From Pectinophora gossypiella (lineage: Eukaryota > Arthropoda > Insecta > Lepidoptera > Gelechiidae): 64,000 nucleotides of DNA. Location of the stretch: NCBI RefSeq assembly GCF_024362695.1, contig NC_065412.1:4091992-4155991 (forward strand). The letters are read 5' to 3'. The notes below the pieces were generated by a model, which saw only the letters and a program-made list of their open reading frames with translations, ran no database searches and was not told the origin of the DNA. This document shows, one piece after another, positions 9,771 through 22,469 of this stretch (positions are counted from its first letter, which is position 1; each line of letters starts with the position of its first letter). The position numbers and the translations under genes were made by a program.

Positions 9771-12700
9771 TCTTCGATCCATTTTTCTCACCACGTCGCA
9801 AAGTGATACCTACCTAAGTCTTTTCTTTACCTTTGCTTTGAGAAAAAATGTGAAAATACTAGCTCAGGTCTGATGTAATAAAAAAAATGATTTAGTAATA
9901 GTGGCTAGCTTTTGATAATTATTTTTATATTGTAATATCTCTATTTCCGCATTTCCGCATCTACTTAAATATCTTATTTAAGTAAGAAACATTCACGATT
10001 AATGATTTAGAAGCTAAAACGTGGTCTTGGACATGTTCCTGGAAATTATATTAAAATCAATACTATTACAATTGAATATTGTATATTTTCCAATTTCATT
10101 TGCGTTATAAACCAAAGTACTAAAGCGTTTTGGGCATCGATCAGGGAATTCCGGCCATCCATTATCTTCACACAAATATTTCACTTGAGTAATCCATCCG
10201 AGGAAGCCGCAAAAACTTTTGTCCCCCCGAGTTTGATGGTGCGTTTGGATAAAAGCTGGTAGGTATAAGTTAGTTAAGAGAATTAATGCTTTCAAATAAT
10301 GACTATATGTGTGCCTATGACACTTTCTTGTTATAGTAATATAGAGAAACAGCAGACCTTGAACTTAACACTGAGAATTGATTATATACACCAACTATTT
10401 AGCGATTGTTAGATATATTTCACCGTTTGTTATATGTCATTGTTAGACTCAAGTCTACGAAAGCAACTGTGTCAATAACAGAAGCAGGTATGAGACTCGG
10501 CAACCCTTAACTTCTTCTGCCTTATATTCTTTCAGTATATCGTTTTATATACCCACAACTGTAACCTATTTACGTCAGCAGTTGTCCAATAAAGATTAAC
10601 AACCATCCGTCTTTCAGTGCGCACATCAAATTAAATCAACAGCATTATCTTAGGAAACCACACACTAAGCTCAGACAGGATTAATTTAGGCACAATGGAT
10701 ACACTAGATTGGATAGATGATGAAACAAACATCAGGAATGAGAAATGTTTTTAAATGTATGGTATGCCTAATAAGAATTCGGTGTTGTAGCAAAAAATTT
10801 TGATGCAACAAAAGAAATGAACCCCTAATATGTCGAATATAAGTATAAATATTCTACGAACTACGTTAAATTAAATGAGCAGCACTTGGAGTAGGAAGAG
10901 TACTAAACATAGCTTGCTTTTTACTTTCCTATTCACGATCTTATCACTTAATAGATAATACACAAAGTTACCCCATCGAATCACGTTCAAATCTAAATTA
11001 AGTATTCCCTAAACGACTTTACAAAATCCCAAAATTTTCGGCCGTGCTCGAAAACCCTTAGCCGTTTAACGTTCCATAAAACGCCACATTGAGACGATAC
11101 AAATCGCCATCAAACTGTAAATGAACACTATAAAGGGTAAAAAGGGCGTTAAAACACAGGGCAGGCCTTTATAACAATCGTAAACATTTGTCACTCGAGC
11201 GTTTTTGGAACTCGGTTACTTTTATAAGCGGGATTTAATAGATTTCTTTAATTATGGACAACGTTAATCTAAAGATATCTTGAGATCACGTTTTGGTAAT
11301 AGAAATTTTACATAAATATACTAAAAACAGAAAGATGAATGTGAATGCTGCTGCATTATTTAAAAATATTTCATAAAGTTTCTGTCCCGGTTAATTGGAC
11401 ACGAGATTGATAGCTGGAAAAGTAGTCATTTTCAGCGAGAGGCAAAACAAATATGAAATGTAACGTTACAAATCATAAAGGAAAATGTTATGAATCCTTT
11501 GATGTCAGATAATTTCAAGTAAGCACGTTGGTGATAAAGCTGAGGTTTATACGGATCATAACAATTTTGCTTACGAAATGGGCATTGTCTATTCATCAAG
11601 CTCACATGAAAATAAAGCATTAACCCTTCTGCGTCGGTAATAAACAATTACAACAATAGAGGGTACCTCAGGGAATTAACTTAGATCCCGCTCTTTACAT
11701 TTCTGTCGTTAAAACTGTATCGCGACATTTTGCTAAGCCTTTATCAATAACCGTATAGACAAAATGTCAGTTGTTCACCTTTGTGTCTTGGCCGATTTGC
11801 AGGCTATCGTCCTGTTTCGTTATTACATCTTTGATATTTCTATAGAGTTGTTTTGCTTTGTTGTTTCTTATTTTTATAGCTTAAATATGAAATATAAGAT
11901 TATATCAATTTACTGTACTTAAGTATGTTTCAACCTATTATGTACATTTCATGTTAAATTTATAGTGTATATAATCAAACTTCAATTGTATATGTAATAC
12001 CAACATATGGTCAATGTAAGTATTATATATCTTCCATAGTACTTCGGACGTCAATAAGAACAGATTTAGTATCGACTTGAATAAGAAAATGGTTTCACAA
12101 GAGCAATATAAACATAACATTATAATGTTATGTTATGTTAAGATCACGACTACAGGTCGTAAAGAGGTGATATTATTGTAAAGCGACGTCTGAATTCCTT
12201 TTCGCCATGTATCACAACAGTTACTAAAATTAACAGGAGCTATTGAACTTTATACTTAAAATAGACCGAGATGACCCTCTCAATGTTTAACACCCAACAC
12301 TCATCAAAATTGGCGCAAAACGACGCTGGGTTGGAACGTTGCCAAAATAAACCCTCAAGCGGTGTAGCCGATTGAAATTATTCACTTGAGCAGTAGACTG
12401 GTAAACGATAAGCAGCTTGAAGCGGCTGCATGTATAGTTGCTACCGTCCGTAACGCAAGAAAATATTATGGCAGATTTGAGTGGAGTATAAATAAAGCGT
12501 CTAATTCTATTGTCTAAGTTAAGAAACTTCTTTTTTTAATTGGTGATATTGAGCTAGACTACTAGGCAAAGAATCTGACATTGATAGATATCGTCATAAA
12601 ATGTTTAATAAAATATAAAATAAAAAGAACAGCAGTTGAAATAAAATTATTTTAGTTAGTAGGTAACGAAATTCAAAATAATTAACTATTTAAAAAGACG

Positions 12701-13408
12701 TTGTCACAGTTGTCTCACGTTGTATGTCGTCTGTCAAGTTAGGTCCTTTCAGATTTTCTCTTTACTATTTGTTTTTCTCTTACTTTGTTATGCGAGATAT
12801 TTTTCAATATCGTTTCTTCCATTCCGTTGTTAAGAACTCCACTATTTTTATCGAGTTGTATCGATTTCAACCTTGACTACTGTACATTTAATGATACTTA
12901 ATGTATTTTGAAATAACCCTCACATGCTAACAAGAGTACAAAAGACAGGTATGCTCACCCCATGCCTGGAGGGTGAGCCATGTTAATACTGCCCCGAATT
13001 TTAGAGCAAGCTTAATTAAATACCTCGCCATGTTGCCACGTCTTTGTTTCAAAGTATATTATCCTATACGTTGTACTATGTTACACGTTGTTAGAATTTA
13101 GGTGTCGGGTTAGCAGAGAGAATATTTGACTTGGGTCGACACGAACAAGACCGAGATACTAATAACAAAACGTTACGTTTCGAACATTACTCTACGTTTG
13201 TTGTTCGTGTAACGAACGTGTAAACCGAATCCGCAGTAAAATCGCAATTTCGTGGTATCGTATATTTTATTTTGCCCATTAGCTAGGTTATAAAATGTTA
13301 TAGCAATCACGCCGTCTGATCTTCTCAGCGAGGTTTTGTCTATACCTATAGTGGTATAGTAAGAATGCTATTTATTGTGTAGTACGAAACTGAATAGACC
13401 TAAATATA
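9771..13408. other. AT-rich intron-like DNA, no gene seen
   Basis: Short frames only (for example minus 10014-10295), none with a motif I recognise. Around 12105-12140 there is a small run of ttatgtta and its inverse. No convincing mobile element boundaries. Confidence 0.45.
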
Positions 13409-13600
13409 CAGCGTTTTAGTAACATCGTAACGAAAACTTTTAAGGATGATTTAGTCTATGGTTGAGTTGATATTAAGTGGAATTTTCCGTCGCAAAAATA
13501 TGGAAAATAATTTGAAAATAATTCAAATAATTAAAACACAAAGAACATGATGAATTGTGGGACGGAAAATTCCATTTGATATTACAATGTCACTAACACC
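13409..13600. mobile_element. MITE, family M1, diverged copy
   Basis: The left arm begins after TA and contains taacatcgtaacgaaaactt and gtggaattttccgtcgcaaa. The right arm contains the inverse, gacggaaaattccat, and ends gtcactaacacc. There is no internal coding. The same family occurs at 17598, 17858, 34840 and 37243. Confidence 0.65.
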
Positions 13601-16600
13601 ACAGGGTGTTTCACTTTAAATGTGTTTACGATTCTAAGACTATACGATTTAAATGCAAAATCCTTTCTTGATCAACTTAGAAAAGCTTAAGAAAGAAAAG
13701 GGAACGACCGTACCGAGCAAGTTTCTATTGCGTCCATAAAAAGTTGCTGTATTTATCACATAGAACCTACTTTGAGACGGCAGACTCAATAAGAGTTTAT
13801 GTTCCATTGCAACAACACAATACTCAATAGTTAGCTATACATTGTACAAAGCCATTCATTGAATTACTGCGACATAATAGTAAAGTATTATTAGTAGTAA
13901 CACCTGTAAACATATGTAAGATAAATATGTACACAGTTAATATCAGCAAACTAATAAAAGTAAACAAGAGTGAGTAATAGACACAAATCATAATACATAC
14001 ACTAATGTATGTTAAAAGCAGTTTGCAGTAGACTAATTCCCTAAAGGAATCTAGCTTCAGTTTGGGGCATAAACGGGAGTTAAACAACCCTACTATGTAA
14101 ATAAACTATCAAAGGATTTCCTAAGCGAATCAGACTACAATGCAAATTAATTATTTAGAATTTAATTACAAAGTATTCAGCAGAAATAAACGTCTCCCGT
14201 CTCAGGGCATCAAAAGTCTATCCTTCCCAAGAATGTCGTTGGCTGAAAATATCTCACGAAAATGATACAAATCTATAAAATCTGATTCACCGTCTAAGAA
14301 TTTAGGTCAGGTTGACTAATGTCATTATGAACTTGCTTGTCTAATTTAAGCTTCGCCAATTTAGGGTTAAATGGATAAATGTGGTCCGTGATGTCATCGG
14401 GAAATATTCCAACGGGAACTCTGGGGACCACTACCATAGATTAGCTCATGCTGCTACTTACTATGCTGCATATGTGGTAACTGTGGATGTGGCGAATTAA
14501 GTAGTTTAAGCTGGTTTACTTGCTTCTGAGATTGAGAGTTGTCGGAATATAGATAGTGAAGACATTAAGGTACTCACAATAATATCACTATCATTTAATT
14601 TATGGAATAGAATAAAGGAAATTAATCAAAGCAAACTATTGAATAGAGTTGACGAACAGTGAATTTGCTTTAGAAATGAACGAGAGAACTAAGATTATTA
14701 ATCTTAACTGTTAAAGAGAGGACCGTTGTTATTCTAGATCATTCTATTCATAAAATTAATCAGATCATCTTCAAACCCGATAATTTATAAGTGACATTTG
14801 AGTTCCCTATTGGAGACGGCTTGTCCATTATGATGTTAAAAGATATCAACTAATACAGTTATGTAATTGGTATGAATAACGTAGCGAAGGGAATAAATAT
14901 TCAGTAGACGGCAGGCATGATGAATAGTCATTTGACAAATCGTGAGTTGATGGGTTGGGTATGAAAATTCTATGTGAGCTACTTGAATTGACTGTATAAA
15001 GACTTGATTAAGAAGCTATTTTAAGTTTGAATTTGTTTGTATGATACCTGTGTGAAACTATTAAAAGCTCAAGGCATTTGAAATGACGGTGTTCAGTACT
15101 AGATTTTATTGCTATGAAACTTAATATATTTATCTGTCTGTGTGTTGTGTGTTGATATATATTGTGCTCATATTGTATCAAGACAAACGTATTAACAACA
15201 TTGGCTACTAGTATATTTAATGGGCAATTAAACCTGTTTCATGCAATTACGCAAACAGGAGAGAAGGTCAATATTTTTAATACAAATCTTTTTTGGTATT
15301 GTCAATGATAAAAGCGGGGGTCAACGAACTAGATAGCTGTAGTATAATCGTTACGAACGAACCCATTATGAGATAAATCTTGTGTACTTAGGTAAGTGTG
15401 CGGTGATAAGAAAGCCCGTTAAGAATTAACTGTTTCTCATAACTTTATTTAAAGTAGTTATTAGAAATAATTTTATGCTGTTTACGTTATCTATGATAAT
15501 TATTATATAGCTGATGGTACCAGTTTTTTTAAAACAGCTAATTACCTAAATAAAATGAATAAAAGTGCTAATACGATAACAATGTCACTAGTCAAAACAA
15601 CAGAAAATCTCACTTTTTATCGTTGATTACTCACATTATAAACAATAGTTATTCTCACAGTTTTAACAAGACAATTGAGAACTAGATATGAATATAGAAC
15701 CACTAAAGTCGATGAAAGTGGTCATATTATAATTGGGCTTTAAAAAGGGAGAGTATGGGATGAGAATTTTGAATACAATAGTAGCGAGAGTTTCCAGAAT
15801 GCATTCAAGGTGACTTTTTTCTTGTTGGTTCAAGTGGATTTCCTTACAATAGGTATTAATATAAACAAACCATATACATACAATGCTTAATATGAATACT
15901 GGTTTTTTATCAAATCAGTGAGTGAATTAAGAACTATTATTGTAGAATCACGTTTCCCAAAAGCTTTGACTGTATACTATTAGTTAAGTCTCTTTGTTGT
16001 TTTCAACTTGATATCGTAGATGTTGCGACACCGTCATATTATAACTTATCTATCAACAGCGCTTCCCGTTCATCTTTTGGCCTGCAATTTTCAGCCTAAT
16101 AAACTCACAAAGTAATTCTATGGTACCCAAGCAAACGTTCCTCTTTACCTGTTATTTGATTTTCCTTAACATTTATAGAGTTTTCCTCCGAGCTGCAATT
16201 CCCCGTGCTCCGTAATTAGTCTTTGAAATTCTCATGTTACAAAGAGAACCGCTCTTAAACAAATAAACCTACGAGTAGACGCTACAAAAGGCTTTGAAGA
16301 TTCCTTTCCTTTAACAATAGATTCTGAAATAACGTTTACTAAAGAAACAACGAATATTTGAGTAGGTAGTGAAATTTTACTTGCTTCGAATTTCGCTTAT
16401 AAAAATATTTGAAGTGAAAGAATTCCAAGCGTTCAGTACAACAAAATATCTCATTTTTGATACAATAGAATTTTTAGGTAAAAACAAAGTTTTAATTTTA
16501 TTTGAATAATAAAAAAGTTTAATTTATCAAAGCTGCTTGATCAATGCATAGCAATCATAAAAATTGAATTAAATTAAGCTATGAACACGAAGATACATTT

Positions 16601-17597
16601 CCGAACCAATGAATACAATAATGAAACAATTGAATCTAGAAAATTTCGATCACATTAAATCCTAAACGAGGCGGGAGAAACAGATCATTACAAGACACTG
16701 TTCTATTCTATCTAACGAATATTATTGTACTTACTAGAATAAAGTCCAAATTTTGGAAATTAGAACTATAGATGGTAAGAGTGAAAGACTGGAACTGCTG
16801 GTTTGAGTGATCTCCGAAGTGTGAAATCGCTAGATACCGTTGTGCCCGAGAGTACAACTAACGGGAGGCATCATAAAAGAACTTTAAACCATCGCACATC
16901 ATCATTGCGGTATTGAAGAGAATGTTGAATTCAAAAATATAATAAGATGTATGAGAATAAACTAAATGATACCTTAATTCAATATTTACATGGAGAACTA
17001 GCTATAATTTCAGTAGTTATTTTGATAACTACAACAAGTATTACATTAAATAGTCGATAGTTTACAATACCTCGCCATAAATATTACACTACGTAATTTC
17101 GCTTCTTTCATAAAAAATAGGCACATCGATTTATTCACGCTTGTTATTCATAATATCATCTACTTTTCTTCAAAATGGCGTCACTTTCAATAAAAAAAGA
17201 CAGTTGTTAGGACAACAACGAAAATTAATGTTGCGCGGAGCATTTCAATTATAACAGGGAATTTGTGTATAATCTGAGAAAATATGCCAAACACGTCCGC
17301 TTCAGTGATGTGAGTCAGTTTACAAACATATTTCTGTAGGCATTTCAGATTTCAACTTGCGGTATCATACTAGCAGGATGAGAGGATGCTCCACATGTTT
17401 TGATAAAACAATTGTTTATTGTAGTATGCACCAGCTGCCACAAATTTACCCAATTTTGATAAAATGTTTGTGTAGTTTCAATATTATATTTGAATAGGTA
17501 CTTACTTATAACATTTTCATTTAATTTTCATAATTATGATATGATTTTTAACTGAGCGATAAGCAAATAATCAGATCAAATTGTTTACTTACTTATA
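13601..17597. other. AT-rich intron-like DNA, no gene seen
   Basis: No supported gene or repeat. The 87-codon minus frame at 13824-14087 is hydrophobic, AT-driven and has no recognisable domain. Confidence 0.45.
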
Positions 17598-17824
17598 CAA
17601 GGTGTTAGTGACATCGTAACGAAAACTTTGAGGGATGATTCAGGCCATGATTCTAAGTTGATATCTAGTGGAATTTTCCGTCGCAAAAGTATGGAACGGA
17701 AAATAATTTAAATAAGCTCTAAAATTTTCATGACTTCTCCGACAGGAAATTCCACTTGATATCGACTCAGAATCATGGTCTGAATCATCCCCTTCAGTAT
17801 TCGTTACAGTGTCACTAACACCCA
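17598..17824. mobile_element. MITE, family M1, copy with both arms
   Basis: Starts after TA (17596-17597) with caaggtgttagtgacatcgt and ends gtcactaacaccca before TA (17825-17826). The arms are long subterminal inverted repeats: gtggaattttccgtcgcaaa on the left and ggaaattccacttgatatcg on the right. A TA target duplication and long palindromic arms suggest a Tc1/mariner-type non-autonomous element. Only about 33 bp separate it from the next copy. Confidence 0.7.
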
Positions 17825-17857
17825 TACCTACTTGTATGGCTACTGTATGTACTTGTA

Positions 17858-18085
17858 TGGGGTGTAAGTGACATCGTAACGAATACTGAGAGGGATGATT
17901 CGGCTGATTATTCTGAGTTAATATCAAGTGGACTTTTCCATCGCAAAAGTATAGAATTGAAAATAATTTAAAAAAACTAAAAAAATAACATGAATTTTGC
18001 GACGGAAAATTCCACTTGATATTAACTCAGAATCATGGTCTGAATCATCCCACTGAGTATTCGTTACGATGTCACTAACACCCTG
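17858..18085. mobile_element. MITE, family M1, second adjacent copy
   Basis: Same family and orientation as 17598-17824. The left end is tggggtgtaagtgacatcgt after TA (17856-17857), and the right end is gtcactaacaccctg before TA (18086-18087). Its arms pair over most of the element. The two copies form a tandem pair and create spurious open frames across both. Confidence 0.7.
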
Positions 18086-18087
18086 TA

Positions 18088-21000
18088 TTTAATGTTATGA
18101 TATGATTCAATTCAGGAGTGAAGGATGTAAACCAAATGTATGAAAATTATAACAAAGATGCGTCTCCACGGATTTTAATCAACTAATTGACAAGTCATAA
18201 TAATTCTATTTAGAATCTGCGACACTACGCTGCTGCCGCGGGGCATTCTTTCATAACACGGACTACTTTTTAAACTTTATCTTTTATCTTCGTTTAGTAA
18301 ATAAGGCGGATTATGTTAAAATAAACAACTAGAATGCAGATTGTAAAATAATGAAGAACCAATTTAACTAGTAGTAAAATTAAATAGCAATGGCCGCAAG
18401 CCAAAGCTTTAATTTCTATAACTTATCTCACGGTCAATAGTAATCAATCAAACTACATTACGTAATAATATGCGTAGGTATAAAAATTGGCCTTGATACT
18501 CACACTATGTTTTGTTTAAAACAAAAAGGGGTCATTGACCGCAAACGTCCTTACACAGTCGATTAGCAATTTGATAAGATATGAAATCGTTTTAAATTAC
18601 GTAGCTGTAGGTACAATCTTTTGCCAGGAAGGAGTTATCGCCATACGTCGTGAGTATCGCGTCCTTGATATTCGTTAAACTCTACGAAAAGACTCATTGT
18701 ATTTTTCTTTTCGTGGTTTCGTTTGCGATGTGTACATATTTAAGCAAAAGTCTGGCTTCATTAAATAGACTACCATGGTCCTCTACCGTCTCATAGATCA
18801 CCATTATAAGAAATGTCACTTAAAAGTAATTTTAGCAACGTAAATTATGTTGAGGATACCAAAAGTCATAATTGCAGTGTCATGCTTTGCCTAAACATTT
18901 CTTAACATCGCATGTATTTTATTAACATCGTAAATGTCCTTGTCTATACCAATAAAGTCCGTATATTGAGGTAAATTATCCGAAAAGACTACGTTAAATG
19001 TTTGGGTGTGTAGTATAATAAAGTTCAGTTCAAAGCACGTGGGCAGAACCGGCCTTCATATCCTTTAAAAGTGTCACTTTTGTCTGTACAAACACACGAA
19101 CAACACGAAGATCTTCACTCAAAGGCATAGAGTGTAGAATACAGCGCCATCTCATTTGATCGATGGAAAATATAACGTTGTTGTAGATGAGTATTCCCGA
19201 GGAGCCACCCACATGGTCGACTTGTGTTCGTAAGATGCTACTGCAAAACCGTGATGTACTAATTTAGCTCTATGACATTTAGTTTCTTTGAGGGCGAAAG
19301 TCGTAAACATACTTCTAGTAAATATAGTTAATCAACTTGACGCATTGACCTCTTAAATAGACAACCAAACTCTGTAAAAAAGTGTCAGCAGTGCATCTTG
19401 TCACCAGAAACGGCGTGTAACGACACTGAACAACTGATAAGTATTGCATTTTATTTGAACAGCTATAACAACTAAAATAATGTATACTTATTTACAGTCC
19501 CGACGTTTTTACGAACAATCCTTAGCAAATGTGAGTCCATTTGTTTATAGTATGTCAGTGTCTTGACGTTAAATTTCAACGATTTGTAAAAAGAATGAAC
19601 TGCTTTTTTTACAGTTCACAATATTTGCCGTATATATTTTATGTACAGTGTGTTAGATGAACAATGCAGGACCTTTATTCTGTGAAATAATACATACAAA
19701 TAATACACACATTCAAAGTGTAACTATGTTACCTACTGAATAAAGATATTTTGAATTTGAATTTGACACGTTTACATCCACATCGTCCATCCACTGGCTT
19801 CCTCAATGACTGTAATCGTGGAATTGTATCCAACAAATTAGTCAACATTACAATAAACACGCTTCAGTGCTGGATATAAATAAATTTGTTGTTGATAAGA
19901 TGCCACTACGACGTAGATTTCTTTACATCACATGTGCATGTCATGAAGATGTTTAATATAACTTTTTTTGAGTACTTACTTGACAGGTTCTCGCATTCAT
20001 AAAATATATTTGTTAATGGCTAGTGAGAGGGACAAAAAACATTTATTACATACACAACATCCTTAGACGCATTAGTAACAGGATAAATGAAAGTAATAAA
20101 CCATATTATAAATTTACAATTTTAGGTTAAAAGGTGTTATGAATGCTACTACTTTCGTATTTTAAGGATGATACTCGGTTTTATATGTTGCTAAATATAT
20201 TTTTTTTTAATTTTTTAATGTAGGTAGCAGTATTTCTTCTGAAGAGTCTAGTAACAAGACTTCTAACAAGGATTAACGTCGTGAATTTATGTACACTTTT
20301 GTGTTGTAGAATGGCTTTGCTGAACTTTTTAATATGCGGGCAATTTACGGGATTTTACGTCACTGCTACCTACAGAACGTTGGTTAGTTTCAACATGCTC
20401 TATGATATTTAAGGTTCACAGAAGGATCGTCAGAGTCTATACTGAATTATGACACGATCTTAAGTTAATAAAACAATAAGATAACAAGCTCACGACTATA
20501 TTGTAGTCAGAGGTATATCAATCGCAAGAAGGTACTTGGTTCGTACCCATACCTCACCGAGCTTTCTATTAGACCAACGTGATAAGTGGGGAACCGTATC
20601 GCTATCGAAAATGGTTGACCCAGACATGTTTTTGAAAATAACAAAAAAAAATCGAAGTCGAAGTTATTCTCAGTTTAGCATGTGAGAAAGTGACAATGAA
20701 GATAAACGATGTTAAAGAAGTTTGTACACTCAACACTTGGCGATCAATCTATTCTCTTGTTAAAATGTGTGAATAACTTACGTTCATATTAGTATGTGTG
20801 TTTATAAGCCATGGAATCGATAGGCATTTGTATTAATAGTGTAGAAACCACTAATGATCTGAGTAAATTATAATAGTGGTTTCAGTGGGCGGGCCAAGGT
20901 ATAATAAGTAGTAGATCCAACACATCAACACATGTCTGGTATGTGTCTTTATCTGTACGGCCAATAAAAAATTTAACATCTGGTCGATGTCGCAAAGTGT

Positions 21001-22189
21001 ACAAAAAATAATCGCATTTATTAGTTTCAGTTATAAAGACACGCAATGCTAGAATCGACTCTAATAGAAGACTCTATATAGATAATAATAAGACCCCCGC
21101 AAGAGGAGAACAACTATATTATAGTCTAAATATAAATAATGTCTTTATTTTCTGAAAAGCCTTAATTATATAGTATTGCAACAGGTAGGTAGGTTAATAT
21201 ATAATAAGGATACGATAAGGATACGATCGCCAAGTGTTGAGTGATAATGAGTTATATAACTAAAAAAATACAAATAGTGAGGGTGCTGACAATATTTTTA
21301 TCTCTCTCTTAAACATAGCACCATAAAGATGTTTTTTACATTCCACTCAAAGTAACACTTTCAAATCAAATGTTATTTTCGTAATATAAGTGATAAAAAA
21401 TTGTGCAACATAGTAAGTAGCTTTTAAAATTATGCATGTTTTACGAATAGATAGCGAAGATTACTTTTTGTTACCAATCACAATCAGTGTTTCACAACTA
21501 AAATAAATGCCGCGAGGCTAAAAAAACTGATGCATTATTCATAGTGAATGATCATTACACCGCTGAAAACTATCGATAGCGGCACGAACTGTTATTTGCG
21601 TTCAATTTTTCATGGTATACCGACCACAGTGTACAAATACACGGCTGATCAAACAGTACTGACGCTTTGTGCATTATTGATTCACTGACAACGTCCGATC
21701 GGAACTAGAGATAAAAAGAAATATAAATGGATGTAGTAAGTTACTAATGCTATTGTAAATAATAAGGTTTCACACAATACCTCAAACGCGAGATCTAGTC
21801 TCACAAACTTTAATTTACACACAGTATTTGGAGCGAAAGTATTCAATTGGTATTGTTATATCTTGTACTCAATTATAAAACCATTCAAGTTTTAAATGTA
21901 GAGAATATAAAAGGAACATCCTTTTTTTCACTTTCGTAATAAGTTGTGTAATTTTAATAGTATCATCATAGTTATTAAAACCACCGTAAGCAAAAAAGAA
22001 GAAGAAGAGTCATTACAATCACTATATTTGGTGGCTACATTAACAAATGTTCAACACTAAAACACATAACTTCTGTTCCTAACACACGACTTCGCATTTC
22101 CTCTTTAGTAAACTTGAACAACATGTTCTGATGATACTATTGCACTATCTACAGTTTTACAAGACTGTTAGATAATATATTGTATTGAC
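18088..22189. other. AT-rich intron-like DNA, no gene seen
   Basis: No supported feature. A short direct duplication aaggatacgat occurs twice near 21205-21226. Confidence 0.45.
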
Positions 22190-22366
22190 CGTGGCCACGC
22201 CAAAATCTGATCTGGTTTGCTTTCCGTAATCAAGTTTGCGGTCAAGCGTGCGTGGTTTTATAACTGGTTTGGTCGTTTTGACGTCTTCAAGTAATTCGGT
22301 GTCGAGTCTCCTACTCCAGTTGTTCAACTTTTGTAAGAGGTTATTGTCAATAGGTATTCTTGACAT
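22190..22366 (-). CDS. Candidate unidentified coding exon (weak)
   Basis: From the ATG at 22366 the minus strand encodes a polar, protein-like stretch beginning MSRIPIDNNLLQKLNNWSRR, then rich in Lys, Arg, Asp and Thr. Base composition is visibly richer in G and C than its surroundings. It might end at a weak GT donor after 22190 (acg|gtcaat), giving 59 codons in phase 0. The open frame itself runs upstream to 22465 and downstream to 22157. Being on the same strand as CenG1A and inside its presumed first intron, it could be an alternative first exon or part of a nested gene. I recognise no family, and it may be chance. Confidence 0.25.
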
Positions 22367-22469
22367 TTTATGTGAACAACGTTGTGATACGACTGGATAT
22401 ACAATTACGTCAAAGTTCTTATTGTCAAAGTTCATACCTAAACACATAATATATGTATTCTGCAAATAG

